Source: Nemophila menziesii (taxonomy: Eukaryota; Streptophyta; Magnoliopsida; Boraginales; Hydrophyllaceae). From it: a stretch of 64,000 bases of DNA. The translations under genes were made by a program, and so were the position numbers. Shown in pieces: positions 21,441-32,050 of the stretch. A model generated the notes under the pieces. It saw nothing but the letters and a program-made list of their open reading frames with translations. It had not been told where the DNA came from and did not search any database. The stretch is taken from contig JARWIR010000013.1 in the NCBI GenBank assembly GCA_029959085.1, positions 13,641,186-13,705,185 on the forward strand. Direction: 5' to 3'. How positions within the stretch are numbered: position 1 is the stretch's first letter; each line of letters starts with the position of its first letter.

Positions 21441-22079
21441 CTCATGTTTAATGATATTGTGATCTGTGTCGAGATTGCCGCTAAACAAGCAAAGGAAAGA
21501 GAGCATACACTTATTGATTAGATACACATTCTATTGGTAATTTAATAATTCGAAAAATGCTATATATAATATATAATATACTCATCACTTTTCTTTTCAC
21601 AGGTTCACGGATTGCTTCACCTATTAGGGTTTGATCATGAGTTAAGCTATGAAGTTGAAGCAGAAATAGAGAAAGAAGAGAAACGTCTTTTACAAAGTCT
21701 TGGATGAAAAGGGTAAGGTTTAATCTAGAGTGCATATGATTTCGAAACTAATGAAACTCCACTTATTATCGATTCTAATGGTAACAGAAATAAATGTGCT
21801 TCTTATACAAATATTTGCTATTGCAGAGGAAATTTCATATCATATGTAATTTTTTAGAAGTTTATGTTTTTACAAACCAAAGTTTGTACATATTTTGTGA
21901 TATGGATGGTACAACACCATTTATATATTTTTTTATTTATGTAAACCACACTAATTACTTACAAATTGTGTTTGTTAACTAAGCTACACTGTTAAGCAGT
22001 AAAAGTCAAATTTCACTAACTATAGTAAAAGCTTTGAAGAAAGCCACTTCAAGGGGTGTGAAAATTGCGATTGTCATAG
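21441..22079 (+). pseudogene. YbeY endoribonuclease-HAD hydrolase fusion gene, decayed
   Basis: After a TCTGTAG acceptor the plus strand reads LMFNDIVICVEIAAKQAKER then EHTLID. After a further AG (21602) it reads VHGLLHLLGFDHELSYEVEA, KEEKRLLQSLG, stop, KG, stop, GLI. HGLLHLLGFDH is the metal-binding H-x3-H-x5-H motif of YbeY, the rRNA-maturation endoribonuclease. Near 21885-21913 LYIFCDMDGT is HAD motif I (DxDGT). Near 21992-22075 LLSSKSQISLT then VKALKKATSRGVKIAIVIGK is the next HAD segment. Plants have a chloroplast protein fusing YbeY to a Cof-type HAD domain, in this order. At least two stops (one replacing an expected Trp), an interrupted intron boundary and about 80 bp inserted after motif I mark it as dead. 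Confidence 0.78.
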
Positions 22080-23467
22080 GTAAAGTATGAGAGACTCAGA
22101 GTCGTGTTTTTTTCTATTTGCAGGTATTTATTGGTGTGTAGTGTGTTATTTTTTGGGTGGTTAAATTACAGATACGGAGAATTAATAAGTAGTTGATGAA
22201 GCTGCTAATGTTGCGGATGCCAGAGCTCAGGTTTGGTTTTTTTTAATGTAAATTTCACTTTTTGTCCCTCATGAGTTCGTTATTATTTTACGTTCAGTTT
22301 TATCTCGAAAGACCAGTTAAATAAAATTGCATAGTGATTTTATCTTTCATGTTCAACTACTATACTGTAGGCTCTAGTGGTGCTGGTCCTACGATATTAG
22401 CTACAAGCTTTTTACTATATTAACTATAGAGGTTTGTTTCAATCATCTATTATTTAATTTCTCTAGATTCATCAAGATTCAGTGGGATGGTCAACATTGA
22501 CTTTGGAAATAGAATCGGAAAGAGAGATGTTTCCCCTGTAAGTTTCTGATGTTCTACTCCCAAATTAGTCGAAAGCTTTTGATAGAAGTAGCGAGTTTCA
22601 TATTCCGTTTTCTTGAACAATTATGAAATTATTCTTCAAATCTTATTTTATGGCATTTAAAATACTCTGAGTCTGAAACTTCTATAGCACCCAAATAAAC
22701 ATTTCCTTTTAATTATTTTGGCAGAGGTGAGAAGCATTCATGAGGTCCTGGGGTGGCACAATTTCTTTTGTTGCTTAATTGCTTGACGTGTTTTAAAGGT
22801 TCCTGCTAGAATATCAGACGACCAAAGAGTATTGGTAGAGATGTTGGTTTACCTGCAATTCAACAATTTATGGGGGCAAAAGCGTAAATTACTTAAGGAA
22901 GTCTACACGCTCGCTACATTTCATTACGTGTATTAGAATGTTCATTGATTACAACCACAGTCAAACTTTGATTTTTTGTATATTGTCGTTGGACTAATGG
23001 CGCAAGGTTTTGATATATGATGAGTATATTTTCTTTGTTTGAGGTATGCAAGTATAGTTTCTTAATTTTGCACAACTCAGGGACACATTGTTATTTGCAA
23101 ATTGATTGTAGTAAACTTTTGTATATTAAAGTTTGTTGCTAATGTTATCATTTGCCTTTTTTATGGTTATAAGGTGTTAGTATTACAAAGTAAGCATGAT
23201 CATAATTGTTTACATGAGACTTAATGTATAAGAATTAAGAATTTATCATGATCAGGGGTGTTTAATGTTTACCAGAGAGTCTAAGATTTAGTGTTTTAAC
23301 AATTAACCAGACTAACGAGTTAAGCATGATAATATAGTAAAGAAGAAAGTTGCGCTTAAATCTCATTATCCAAAGTATCAGCAGAGGTTCCGGGGGGTAT
23401 ATGTGACTCGCTTAACCTTTCTCTCAAACTCGGTGGTGGCGAATCGATGAATTAGGCAACGATGGTG

Positions 23468-23469
<2 letters not shown>
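22080..23469 (+). other. downstream of the YbeY-HAD pseudogene, unassigned
   Basis: Several exon-like islands are seen. 22190-22230 reads VVDEAANVADARAQ before a GTTTGG donor. 22470-22537 reads FSGMVNIDFGNRIGKRDVSP before GTAAG. I cannot assign either; they may be other host-gene debris. No intact gene. Confidence 0.35.

Positions 23470-23504
<35 letters not shown>
23470..23504. repeat. (CT)n microsatellite
   Basis: A pure CT tract of about 35 bp. A minus-strand ORF with an RERERE run across it is an artefact. Confidence 0.95.
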
Positions 23505-23505
<1 letters not shown>

Positions 23506-23904
23506 AATATAATCATGAATTTTTGAATTAATTTTTGTCCAAATGTCTCTAAGGCACAGGGTATATTCTTTAGGGTAAAGCCTTCCTGAAGCCCTTTAAC
23601 TTTGCTGAAAGTGCGCGATCCGCCCCTGATCTTCATTTTCTCCCTTTCTGGCCCCTGATCTCACTACTTTTTGACGCCGTTTGCCCTTTTTGGTTTTTCT
23701 GTCAATTGACCGTTAGTCAACGCCACATGGCGCCATGTCATCGCCACATCACCGCCACGTCACCGTAGGTCCTCCTCGTCAGCTTCATCTCTAACTTTAA
23801 AAAAAAAAAAACTTTGAAGGTTTGAATGCTTCAAACCTTCAACAATGGAGGAAAACTAAAATCGAAATATATAGCTAATTGATTTCTAATTGAATCATTG
23901 TTTA

Positions 23905-24572
23905 GCCCAATCAGAAATAGTAATACCAAACGTAAAATCGAAGCAGTCATGATGAAATGTAGATGACTTGCATCATTACCAGAGAATTGCACCGGAAGTG
24001 GGAATCTGTTAGGTGCTAACCGAAATGGTACACCTTTACTATTCATCGAATCTTCCGGAATTGTAAACAAAAATCAGAAAATATATAAACAAAAAGAAGA
24101 AATGGTTTACGCTTTACTTTAAACGAGCCCAAGTTACACAATCTTGGATTGTTTAATTCTTTAGTTCTTTATTTTTAATCTTTGATAAAGCTAATTGATT
24201 TAAACGAGCCCAAATAACGTTCAGTATCGAGAGATTCGAGTATAAGTTCAAGATTGTTTCTCGATTGAGCATCGCCGGCTTTAATCATTGAAGAAGTATA
24301 CTCTTCGGGATTCGAAAGATAAGCATTATCTTCAGTAGGTGTTTTCTCGAGTAAACCTTAGAATTCATATCTAGCCCAATCTCTTCGGGATTCGAAAGAT
24401 AAGCATTAACTTTAGTAGGTGTTTTCTCGAGTAAACCTTCGAATTCAGATATAGCCCAAGCTAAACAATGATCGATATTATGAGGAAACGAGTGAACAGT
24501 ACACATATGAGCTTGTTTCTCAGGTGGATCTCTCGAAGCACCATAATTCTCAGCTAAATGAGGAATCACCAT
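23905..24572 (-). pseudogene. captured ubiquitin-activating enzyme E1 (UBA1) gene fragment
   Basis: Minus-strand order: from 24572, [60 protein letters not shown]. Near 24300-24190 comes [20 protein letters not shown]. Near 24130-24108 comes DCVTWARLK followed by a GTAAAG donor. After about 60 bp of intron the reading resumes [45 protein letters not shown]. Both exons match, in order, the catalytic region of plant E1, which adenylates ubiquitin and charges it on a cysteine. The visible piece lacks the ATP-binding N-terminus. A retained intron shows a genomic capture. An 80-bp tandem duplication and a frameshift after ASILR rule out function. Confidence 0.85.
24301..24460. repeat. 80-bp tandem duplication inside the E1 exon
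   Basis: CTCTTCGGGATTCGAAAGAT begins at 24301 and again at 24381. The two 80-bp units differ at a handful of positions. The extra unit breaks the E1 reading frame after AYLSNPEE. The duplicate locus carries the same doubling at 30150-30310, so it predates the segmental duplication. Confidence 0.88.
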
Positions 24573-24725
24573 TTGAGTATTACATTTCGCACCAAGAGTA
24601 CTGTTTCAATTGAAACATCAAATTAAAATGGATTCAATTGGGTTTTGTCTTTTTTTAATCGAGTTTTTCATTTTTTATTTGTTCGATCAAAAGCAGATCA
24701 AATGAGCTCAATTGGTTTGATATGG

Positions 24726-24906
24726 AATAATGGGGTGGTGGTTTGGGTTTTGTCTTTTTTTTTTAATCGAGCTATATTTTTCTTTTAGTTGCAATGAAGA
24801 ACACCAAGAACACCAAGAATGTGTGTGTTTTAATGGGTTAGTGTGTGTGGTTTGATGTGTTTGTGTTGGTGTAAATGTGTTATAAGGGATAAATGACAAA
24901 ATTGCC
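24726..24906. repeat. 181-bp repeat, left copy (partner 27503-27675)
   Basis: From AATAATGGGGTGGTGGTTTG to GACAAAATTGCC, this MULE segment is found on both sides of the inserted LTR element. The right copy has lost one AACACCAAG unit. The uninterrupted sister locus (about 30575-30758) has only one copy, so the repeat is tied to the insertion or a later rearrangement, not the original MULE. Confidence 0.88.
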
Positions 24907-26432
24907 TGATGTCTCCTCATTTGTGATAGATTTATGTTAAGATGAGACATCATTTTTAGTGTTTTAGGAGTCAATAATGTCGATTTTCTTGAGTTTTAGT
25001 GCACTTTCCTATTTTGTGTCTTGATTTGTAGAATTATTGTTTTTCGAGCATATTGGGTTTAATTGTTTATTTAGTGTGTAGCTTTAAAGATAATTATGGA
25101 GCTTAATTAGAGTCCAAGTCAAAGACAACAACTTATGGAAGGAGATATGCATGGTAATTGGAGATAAGGAAAGAATTGCTAAAAAGATGGAAAAGGAAAA
25201 GCTGCCTAAGTCTGGGATTCTGCAAAGATAGGCGTTTTTACCTAATAAAGAGGCCGAATTTGGTAGATTACTCCTAAAGGGCCTAGATAATTCTGTTGCG
25301 ATTCTTTTGGTATCTTGTGGAGCAAAATCGGACCAATAATAAAGAAGTTATGACCAAAACAACGTAGCAGTGTTTATCTTTATTTCCATACGAATTTGAG
25401 TTGGGCTAGAAGTCCATTACCTTAACTCTTCCTCAAGAAAACGAATTAGGTCTTCTAAACACCTATAAATACACCCTTATATCACTTGTAAATCATCCTT
25501 GCCTCATAGTAATTAGTTCTTAAGGTTTTATTCTTCCAGTTTATTGTAGAGAGCAAGATGATGTCTTTTATTATTTCTTTTAGTTTATTTCCTTCAGGTA
25601 TGAACTAAACCTCCCATAGCTTGGGTTTTGCATATGTATAATCTATGAATTCTAATTCTTCTATCTAAGTTTCTTTGGGAATTACATGTTTTAATCTGAT
25701 ATTAGCTTCTTACTTTATATTTGCTTATGTGTTTTGATTTAATGTCTTTCCTAGAACTGATCACTTTAGGATTGTTTTAAGAGTAGTTAGATGGTCACCT
25801 TGTAAGGGTGTTTAACTATTGAACCACCACATAATGTCTAGTGTCGATAGCAGTTCTGACAAAACATACTTCTAACTAGATAGTCATTAAGGTTTGTTTT
25901 AACCACCGTATCACCAAGACTTGCAGTATTTGCTTAGGGCCTTAGTGGCGTTTGATAACCCTATTTTAAATCACTTCTTGGTTGTGACGTAGCCCCCTTA
26001 GTCGCTCTCAAGGTCTAAGGTAGTGGAATTTAGAATCCTGACTAAGTATTACCAAGAGCTAATATTCTCCCTTATGAACTAGATTTATAGATAGAATTAG
26101 AAGGATTAGTGCATACTAGCAAAACCTAAGCTATACTTCTCATCTCATATTCTTAATCTTTTACTTTATTGTCTTTATTTCCTTAGCTTTAATTTAGTTT
26201 TAATTCATAAATTCGAAAACCAAATATTTAATTTTCTGTTTTCTAGTTATTTACTTTTACTCGTTATCTGTTCCTACGCGTTTAACACACTTAAGTCCCT
26301 GAGAACGTACTCTACTTATCATTAGAACTTGCATACGTCCTGTAATACTTGCAGTACTGTGCCTGTCTAGGGTGAGAGTGCATAGTTTTCCATACTTAAT
26401 TTAATCTTATTTTTATCACACCCTAGGCGACA
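24907..26432 (+). repeat. 5' LTR of a truncated Athila-like element
   Basis: A 1526-bp LTR from TGATGTCTCCTC to CTAGGCGACA, followed 9 bp later by the primer site. A TATA box (CTATAAATAC) lies at 25463-25473. Most of its length matches the LTR at 57755-59317 in the opposite orientation (for example CTGCCTAAGTCTGGGATTCTGC, split here by one mismatch), so both belong to one family. The 3' LTR is missing. Confidence 0.88.
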
Positions 26433-26441
26433 CCAAGTTTT

Positions 26442-26459
26442 TGGCGCCGCTGCCGGGGA
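26442..26459 (+). other. primer binding site, tRNA-Asp type
   Basis: TGGCGCCGCTGCCGGGGA differs at one base from the TGGCGCCGTTGCCGGGGA site known for Athila-lineage elements, complementary to tRNA-Asp. It fixes the plus orientation of this element. Confidence 0.85.
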
Positions 26460-26564
26460 TTTATCTTTAAGTTAAATCTATTTGGTGTTTATTTAGTGTA
26501 GAAGTTTTTATTTGTTTTCAGTTTTACGCGTTTTCTTTTTAGTCTCTTCTCAGGTTTATTAGGT

Positions 26565-27507
26565 ATGGAGAATTATTACGCACAAAATATGCATGGGGCC
26601 CAAAGTCAAAATTTTTATCAAGAAGGTTCGAGCTATCAACTGCAAGCTCCACCACAACCCATGCATAATCCACAAGAAGAAGCTATAACCAAGCTCGAAG
26701 GACTGATGGGTAATTTAGTGAATCTGGTTCAAAATGTTGTGCAGCTCCACAATGAGCAAACTGCAAAAGTGGAGGCCTTGGAGACACAAGTCACGCAAGT
26801 GACCAATTCTTCTCTAAAATATCAGCAAGAGACTCCACCGTTAATCCGAAGCATCATAGAAGAACAGGTTCGACAAGCATTTCCATCTCACCGAGTTTTT
26901 GAAAGTATAAGTTATCTGGAGAGTATGGAAAAGCAACATGCGGCAAAGATAGATGCTAATACAACCTTAATACGTTCGATGCACCAAAAATATCAAGCAA
27001 TGAAGCAAAGATTAACGGAGCTCACTACGATCAATCAACAGTTACAACAAGAATTACATAAGAAACTGGGTTATAGCAATGTTGGGTTCGAAATTTCAAC
27101 CGTAGAAGAACCAACCAAGCTTAGCTTAGAAGAAGTAATTGTTAAAGATCAAAGTACGAAGGAGGTTGAACCAGAATTCAAGTATGTGGAAGAAGAAAAA
27201 GAAACCAATAAAGAAGAGACAACCGCACAAGAGGTGCAAAAAGAAGGAAGTAAGGTGGAACCACCACCTACACATCCGTTACTATCACCACTTCATCTAC
27301 AAAGAATTACTTATCCTAGTGGTGATACTAAAACTAAAACGTCAAGCCCAGAAGAAATCATTGTTCCTATACTCGACGTCCCATATATGCAAACTGGCCT
27401 AGGTAAACAAAGTGATGATGAGGCCACTGAAATCGATAGCGATGTTTGGTTCGATGTTGTTGAAGAGTTCAGCCTTCAAGAAGAGGAGGAAGTGGAATCA
27501 CCAATAA
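26565..27507 (+). CDS. coiled-coil ORF of Athila-like element, 3'-truncated
   Basis: The ORF starts MENYYAQNMHGAQSQNFYQE just after the primer site. About 314 codons belong to the element; the last 19 codons of the open frame (to 27566) come from MULE sequence fused at AATAATGGGG. The protein is Gln-rich at the start, has a long predicted helical or coiled-coil middle (about residues 40-180, heptads such as ALETQVTQV and MKQRLTELTTINQQL), then an acidic Glu-rich tail. No zinc knuckle, protease or RT is seen. Position suggests a Gag-like structural protein, but it does not resemble the ORF of the sister element at 62448-63575. Function unknown. Confidence 0.55.
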
Positions 27508-27675
27508 TGGGGTGGTGGTTTGGGTTTTGTCTTTTTTTTTTTAATCGAGCTATATTTTTCTTTTAGTTGCAATGAAGAACACCAAGAATGTGTGTGTTTT
27601 AATGGGTTAGTGTGTGTGGTTTGATGTGTTTGTGTTGGTGTAAATGTGTTATAAGGGATAAATGACAAAATTGCC
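27503..27675. repeat. 173-bp repeat, right copy (partner 24726-24906)
   Basis: It repeats the MULE sequence that precedes the LTR and then continues into the rest of the MULE (CTTGCCAAAAAATCTCACCT). The join to the element ORF is at CACCA|ATAATGG, with AATAATGGGG shared at the break. Confidence 0.88.
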
Positions 27676-28374
27676 CTTGCCAAAAAATCTCACCTGTGGA
27701 TGATGTGGCGCTGAGGTGGATCTAAGGTGGCGCTGACCTGGCGCCATGTGGCCTTGACTAACGGTCAACTGACAGAAAAACCAAAAAAGGGCTAACGGCG
27801 TCACAAAGTATTGAAATGGAGGGACAGAAAGGCGAAAAGTGATGATCAGGGGCGGATCGCGCACTTTGGGGAAAGTTAAGGGGTTTCAGGAAGGCTTTAC
27901 CCTATTCTTTAATCTGAAATACAACCTACGATTATTTAAGAATTATATATTCTTTAATCTGGAAATATAGCATACAAATATCAATATCTTACTATAATTT
28001 ATAATTCAATATATAATATAAGATAAAAGACTCCATGGGTACATGTTTTATATCGTATTTTACTCTTTAATAAGTTTTATTTTTCCCAATTACATTCGGG
28101 GTATTTATAGTATATATATAATATTATTTTATTAACTTAAAAAAAAACGATAATCGCTCACACAAGTCAAACTGGATATTTGGCACGTATAAAGCACATA
28201 TAACTTTTATATAATAGTTATAAATAATATATTTTTTATGCATTAATTTGGGATATAAATGTAGAACCATATTTTTTATTTATTTTGAATTTTGCATTGT
28301 TATTGGGTTTTTTTAATAAAAAAAAAAAAAAAACCCAACTGAAAAAACTAATTTACTTATCTTATAACAAAAAA

Positions 28375-28533
28375 AGGATTTTGCAGTATGAGTTGATATG
28401 TGAATTCCGGCAAACTAACAACTGTGTGGATTGGATGACAAAGTTTGGCAAGGGTAGTGTGAAAGGACCTGTTCCTTATGGGGATCCACCAGATGGCTTA
28501 TGGCGTCTGCTAGCGAGAGAACGGTATAGTTAA
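28375..28533 (+). pseudogene. RNase H-like fragment (LINE 3' end), copy 1
   Basis: The frame reads ILQYELICEFRQTNNCVDWM then TKFGKGSVKGPVPYGDPPDG. The R-Q-T-N-x-C-x-D-W step is the C-terminal RNase H helix seen in plant LINE ORF2 and RVT_3 proteins. Only the last 50 codons remain and the catalytic residues are absent. The same fragment recurs, with a 1-bp deletion (GGGATCC for GGGGATCC), at 31460-31617. Confidence 0.55.
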
Positions 28534-28715
28534 GCTGTACCGAGAGTGATCTTAACTAGTCAATATCACTTCCTAGTTGTTTGACCTTATTTGTAACAAA
28601 AAAAATGATTTTTATCAAATAGAAGTTATAATCAATTACGTGCATATTTATAACTAATTAAAAATTGGTGTCTAGGCAAAAAAAAAAGATTAATCAAAAG
28701 TTTTACAACCCAACT

Positions 28716-29181
28716 CAAGGTGACTAGTGGTCCAATTCAACCGGTCTTACGGACCGAACCGGGACCAAAAGTCAACGCAGGTACGAACCGGACCGGTTCT
28801 TCACTTTTTAAAAAATAAAGGGGACCGGACCGGAACCGGCCCGTTAATAATTTTTTTTTAATATATCATTGTTTTAGGATTTTAGGCCAATTATTTGTAG
28901 CCCAACCGATTAGCCCCTTATCAGCCCATTATTATCCCACCCCCTTACCAGCCCATTAATTAGTCCCAACCCAAATAAACCCATATTGCTTGAAATCGTG
29001 CCTTTCTATCAAAACAGTGCCTTTCTATAAAAAAAAAAGAAAAAAAACAAGTTGGAATCGCTAAGAACCGGACCGGATCGGAACCAGATCTGGTTTAGAC
29101 GGATATCTTAATGGTTCAGTTCTCACCTCTTCCACTCCTAGAACCGGACCGAATCGGAACCGGTAAGGTGAAGTCAGTAAG
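28716..29181. mobile_element. ACCGG-rich hAT-like element, copy 2 (truncated)
   Basis: It begins CAAGGTGACTAGTGGTCC and shares with copy 1 the motifs GACCGAACCGGGACC, GTTCTTCACTTTTTAAAAAA and TAAAGGGGACCGGACCGG. Its right end is cut at CAGTAAG, where the 678-bp segment copied from 8272 begins. Confidence 0.65.
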
Positions 29182-29859
29182 CTTGAGAGAACGCGACACC
29201 CTCAACGGTTGGAAACTAGGGGCTTAAACTTAATTTTTGGTGGTGGTGGTCCTTTGTGTGTTCTAAAATAGATGCAATAAATAATCGAACCACAACCGCA
29301 AGTGTACGGTTGTCCCAAGTAATATAGTTGATAAAACAGATTCGTTCCAAGGACGGGATGGTTGACTACAATGCTTATCCACTACTGAATGATTGCACTT
29401 ATGAAAGAAAATAAAGATAATATGTTTGATTGGTTTTTGTATTAATGCTAAGTAATAAAAGACTAAATGGAAAATGCAATTAAAAGCTAAGACGCAAGTA
29501 AAATGATGTAAAACGCAAGTATGAGAAGATAGCACTTGAGAACGCAAGGGGTCATCCTAATCCTATTTCATAACCTATGTTGTTTAAGGGTTAAATTGGT
29601 CAATTACGATGGTCGGGATTCTAAATTCCTTATACCCCTGTCAGGGTGGACTACAAGGCGATCCTAGAGTGTCACTAGTCCCGTCAGGGTAAATATGATC
29701 CACTTTTGAATGTTTAAGTTTTATTACCTCATTGACCCTAGAATTAGCTAAGTTCGTCAGAATCAATAGCTTCTATCCTAGATTGAATAAATGGTTCTGT
29801 ATCTAAACCCTCCGTCAGGATGATCCAATTGCCACTAATTGGAATAGCCTAGATACTAA
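29182..29859. repeat. copy of 8272-8949 (LTR start plus flank)
   Basis: Same length and about 99 percent identity to 8272-8949. It starts CTTGAGAGAACGCG and ends AGATACTAA, includes the GGTGG target site of the solo LTR, and stops inside that LTR. It is wedged between the hAT-like copy and the second Pack-MULE, with abrupt junctions. Confidence 0.92.
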
Positions 29860-29861
29860 TT

Positions 29862-30423
29862 AGGTGCTAACCGAAATGGTACACCTTTACTATTCATCGA
29901 ATCTTCCGGAAATGTAAACAAAAATCAGAAAATATATAAACAAAAAGAAGAAATGGTTTACGCTTTACTTTAAACGAGCCCAAGTTACACAATCTTGGAT
30001 TGTTTAATTCTTTAGTTCTTTATTTTTAATCTTTGATAAAGCTAATTGATTTAAACGAGCCCAAATAACGTTCAGTATCGAGAGATTCGAGTATAAGTTC
30101 AAGATTGTTTCTCGATTGAGCATCACCGGCTTTAATCATTGAAGAAGTATACTCTTCGGGATTCGAAAGATAAGCATTATCTTCAGTAGGTGTTTTCTCG
30201 AGTAAACCTTCGAAATTATATCTAGCCCAATCTCTTCGGGATTCGAAAGATAAGCATTAACTTTAGTAGGTGTTTTCTCGAGTAAACCTTCGAATTCAGA
30301 TATAGCCCAAGCTAAACAATGATCGATATTATGAGGAAACGAGTGAACAGTACACATAGGAGCTTGTTTCTCAGGTGGATCTCTCGAAGCACCATAATTC
30401 TCAGCTAAATGAGGAATCACCAT
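29862..30423 (-). pseudogene. ubiquitin E1 gene fragment, second copy
   Basis: From 30423 the minus strand encodes [40 protein letters not shown] and [20 protein letters not shown]. This is the same E1 exon as at 24572, with APM where copy 1 has AHM. The 80-bp internal duplication, GDAQSR segment and intron donor are shared. The distal exon is cut within [16 protein letters not shown] at the junction at 29860. Non-functional. Confidence 0.83.
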
Positions 30424-31459
30424 TTGAGTATTACATTTCGCACCAAGAGTACTGTTTTAATTGAAACATCAAATTAAAATGGATTCAATTGGGTTTTGTC
30501 TTTTTTTAATCGAGTTTTTCATTTTTTATTTGTTCGATCAAAAGCAGATCAAATGAGCTCAATTGGTTTGATATGGAATAATGGGGTGGTGGTTTGGGTT
30601 TTGTCTTTTTTTTTTTAATCGAGCTATATTTTTCTTTTAGTTGCAATGAAGAACACCAAGAACACCAAGAATGTGTGTGTTTTAATGGGTTAGTGTGTGT
30701 GGTTTGATGTGTTTGTGTTGGTGTAAATGTGTTATAAGGGATAAATGACAAAATTGCCCTTGCCAAAAAATCTCAACTGTGGACGATGTGGCGTTGAGGT
30801 GGATCTAAGGTGGCGCTGACCTGGCGCCATGTGGCCTTGACTAACGGTCAACTGACAGAAAACCAAAAAAGGGCTAACGGCGTCACAAAGTATTGAAATG
30901 GAGGGACAGAAAGGCGAAAAGTGAAGATCAGGGGCGGATCGCGCACTTTGGGGAAAGTTAAGGGGCTTCAGGAAGGCTTTACCCTATTCTTTAATCTGAA
31001 ATACAACCTACGATTATTTAAGAATTATATATTCTTTAATCTGGAAATATAGCATACAAATATCAATATCTTACTATAATTTATAATTCAATATATAATA
31101 TAAGATAAAAGACTCCATGGGTACCTGTTTTATATCGTATTTTACTCTTTAATAAGTTTTATTTTTCCCAATTACATTCGGGGTATTTATAGTATATATA
31201 ATATTATTTTATTAACTTAAAAAAAAAAACGATAATCGCTCACACAAGTCAAACTGGATATTTGGCACGTATAAAGCACATATAACTTTTATATAATAGT
31301 TATAAATAATTTATTTTTTATGCATTAATTTGGGATATAAATGTAGAACCACATTTTTTATTTATTTTGAATTTTGCATTGTTATTGGGTTTTTATTAAT
31401 AAAAAATAAAATAAAAACCCAACTGAAAAAACTAATTTACTTATCTTATAACAAAAAAA

Positions 31460-31617
31460 AGGATTTTGCAGTATGAGTTGATATGTGAATTCCGGCAAGC
31501 TAACAACTGTGTGGATTGGATGACAAAGTTTGGCAAGGGTAGTGTGAAAGGACCTGTTCCTTATGGGATCCACCAGATGGCTTATGGCGTCTGCTAGCGA
31601 GAGAGCGGTATAGTTAA
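31460..31617 (+). pseudogene. RNase H-like fragment, copy 2
   Basis: Duplicate of 28375-28533 within the segmental duplication. One G is missing near 31566 relative to copy 1, so the frame differs after VKGPVPYG. Confidence 0.5.
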
Positions 31618-31799
31618 GCTGTACCGAGAGTGATCTTAACTAGTCAATATCACTTCCTAGTTGTTTGACCTTATTTGTAACAAAAAAAATGATTTTTATC
31701 AAATAGAAGTTATAATCAATTACGTGCATATTTATAACTAATTAAAAATTGGTGTCTAGGGAAAAAAAAAAGATTAATCAAAAGTTTTACAACCCAACT

Positions 31800-32043
31800 C
31801 AAGGTGACTAGTGGTCCAATTCAACCGGTCTTACGTACCGAACCGGGAGCAAAAGTCAACGCAGGTACGAACCGGACCGGTTCTTCACTTTTTAAAAAAT
31901 AAAGGAGACCGGACCGGAACCGGCCCGTTAATAATTTTTTTTTAATATATCATTGTTTTAGGATTTTAGGCCAATTATTTGTAGCCCAACCGATTAGCCC
32001 CTTATCAGCCCATTATTATCCCACCCCCTTACCAGCCCATTAA
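31800..32043. mobile_element. ACCGG-rich hAT-like element, copy 3 (left end only)
   Basis: It starts CAAGGTGACTAGTGG like copy 2 and follows it through CCCCCTTACCAGCCCATTAA, where identity stops and the minisatellite begins. Confidence 0.65.
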
Positions 32044-32050
32044 CTAGGCT

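Larger units (their letters stand above)
23573..27902. mobile_element. Pack-MULE carrying ubiquitin E1 fragments, interrupted by an LTR element
   Basis: Termini are GGGTAAAGCCTTCCTGAA on both strands. Inverted repeats extend about 215 bp at roughly 80 percent identity by eye, including TGCGCGATCCGCCCCTGATC and GTTGACCGTTAGTCAA. It is flanked by a perfect 9-bp target duplication TATTCTTTA (23564-23572 and 27903-27911). Long TIRs plus a 9-bp duplication define a Mutator-like element. There is no transposase; instead the left interior holds host E1 gene exons, making it a Pack-MULE. The body is split by a truncated Athila-like element (24907-27502) and a 173-bp repeat of MULE sequence. Without these it would be about 1.6 kb. 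Confidence 0.9.
29860..32043. repeat. segmental duplicate of the Pack-MULE and its right flank
   Basis: This 2184-bp block matches 24009-28959 minus the LTR insertion and its side repeat. It lacks the left MULE terminus but keeps the right terminus (GGAAGGCTTTACCC, ending 30984) and the neighbouring TATTCTTTA. Beyond the MULE it continues through 1.06 kb of the same flank, including the RNase H fragment and an ACCGG-rich hAT-like start, so it arose by genomic duplication, not transposition. It lacks the LTR element, so the duplication came first or the element was never here. Confidence 0.92.

Noticed and set aside
23424..23636. ORF with an RERERERERE run
   Set aside because: Translation of the CT microsatellite and the Pack-MULE terminus.
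24708..24974. 88-codon ORF (THTNPLKHTHS...), repeated at 27498 and 30506
   Set aside because: His/Thr-rich low-complexity frame in MULE interior and repeat copies. It crosses the LTR junction in the first copy.
27139..27402. 87-codon Lys-rich ORF
   Set aside because: Alternative frame of the coiled-coil ORF at 26565-27507.
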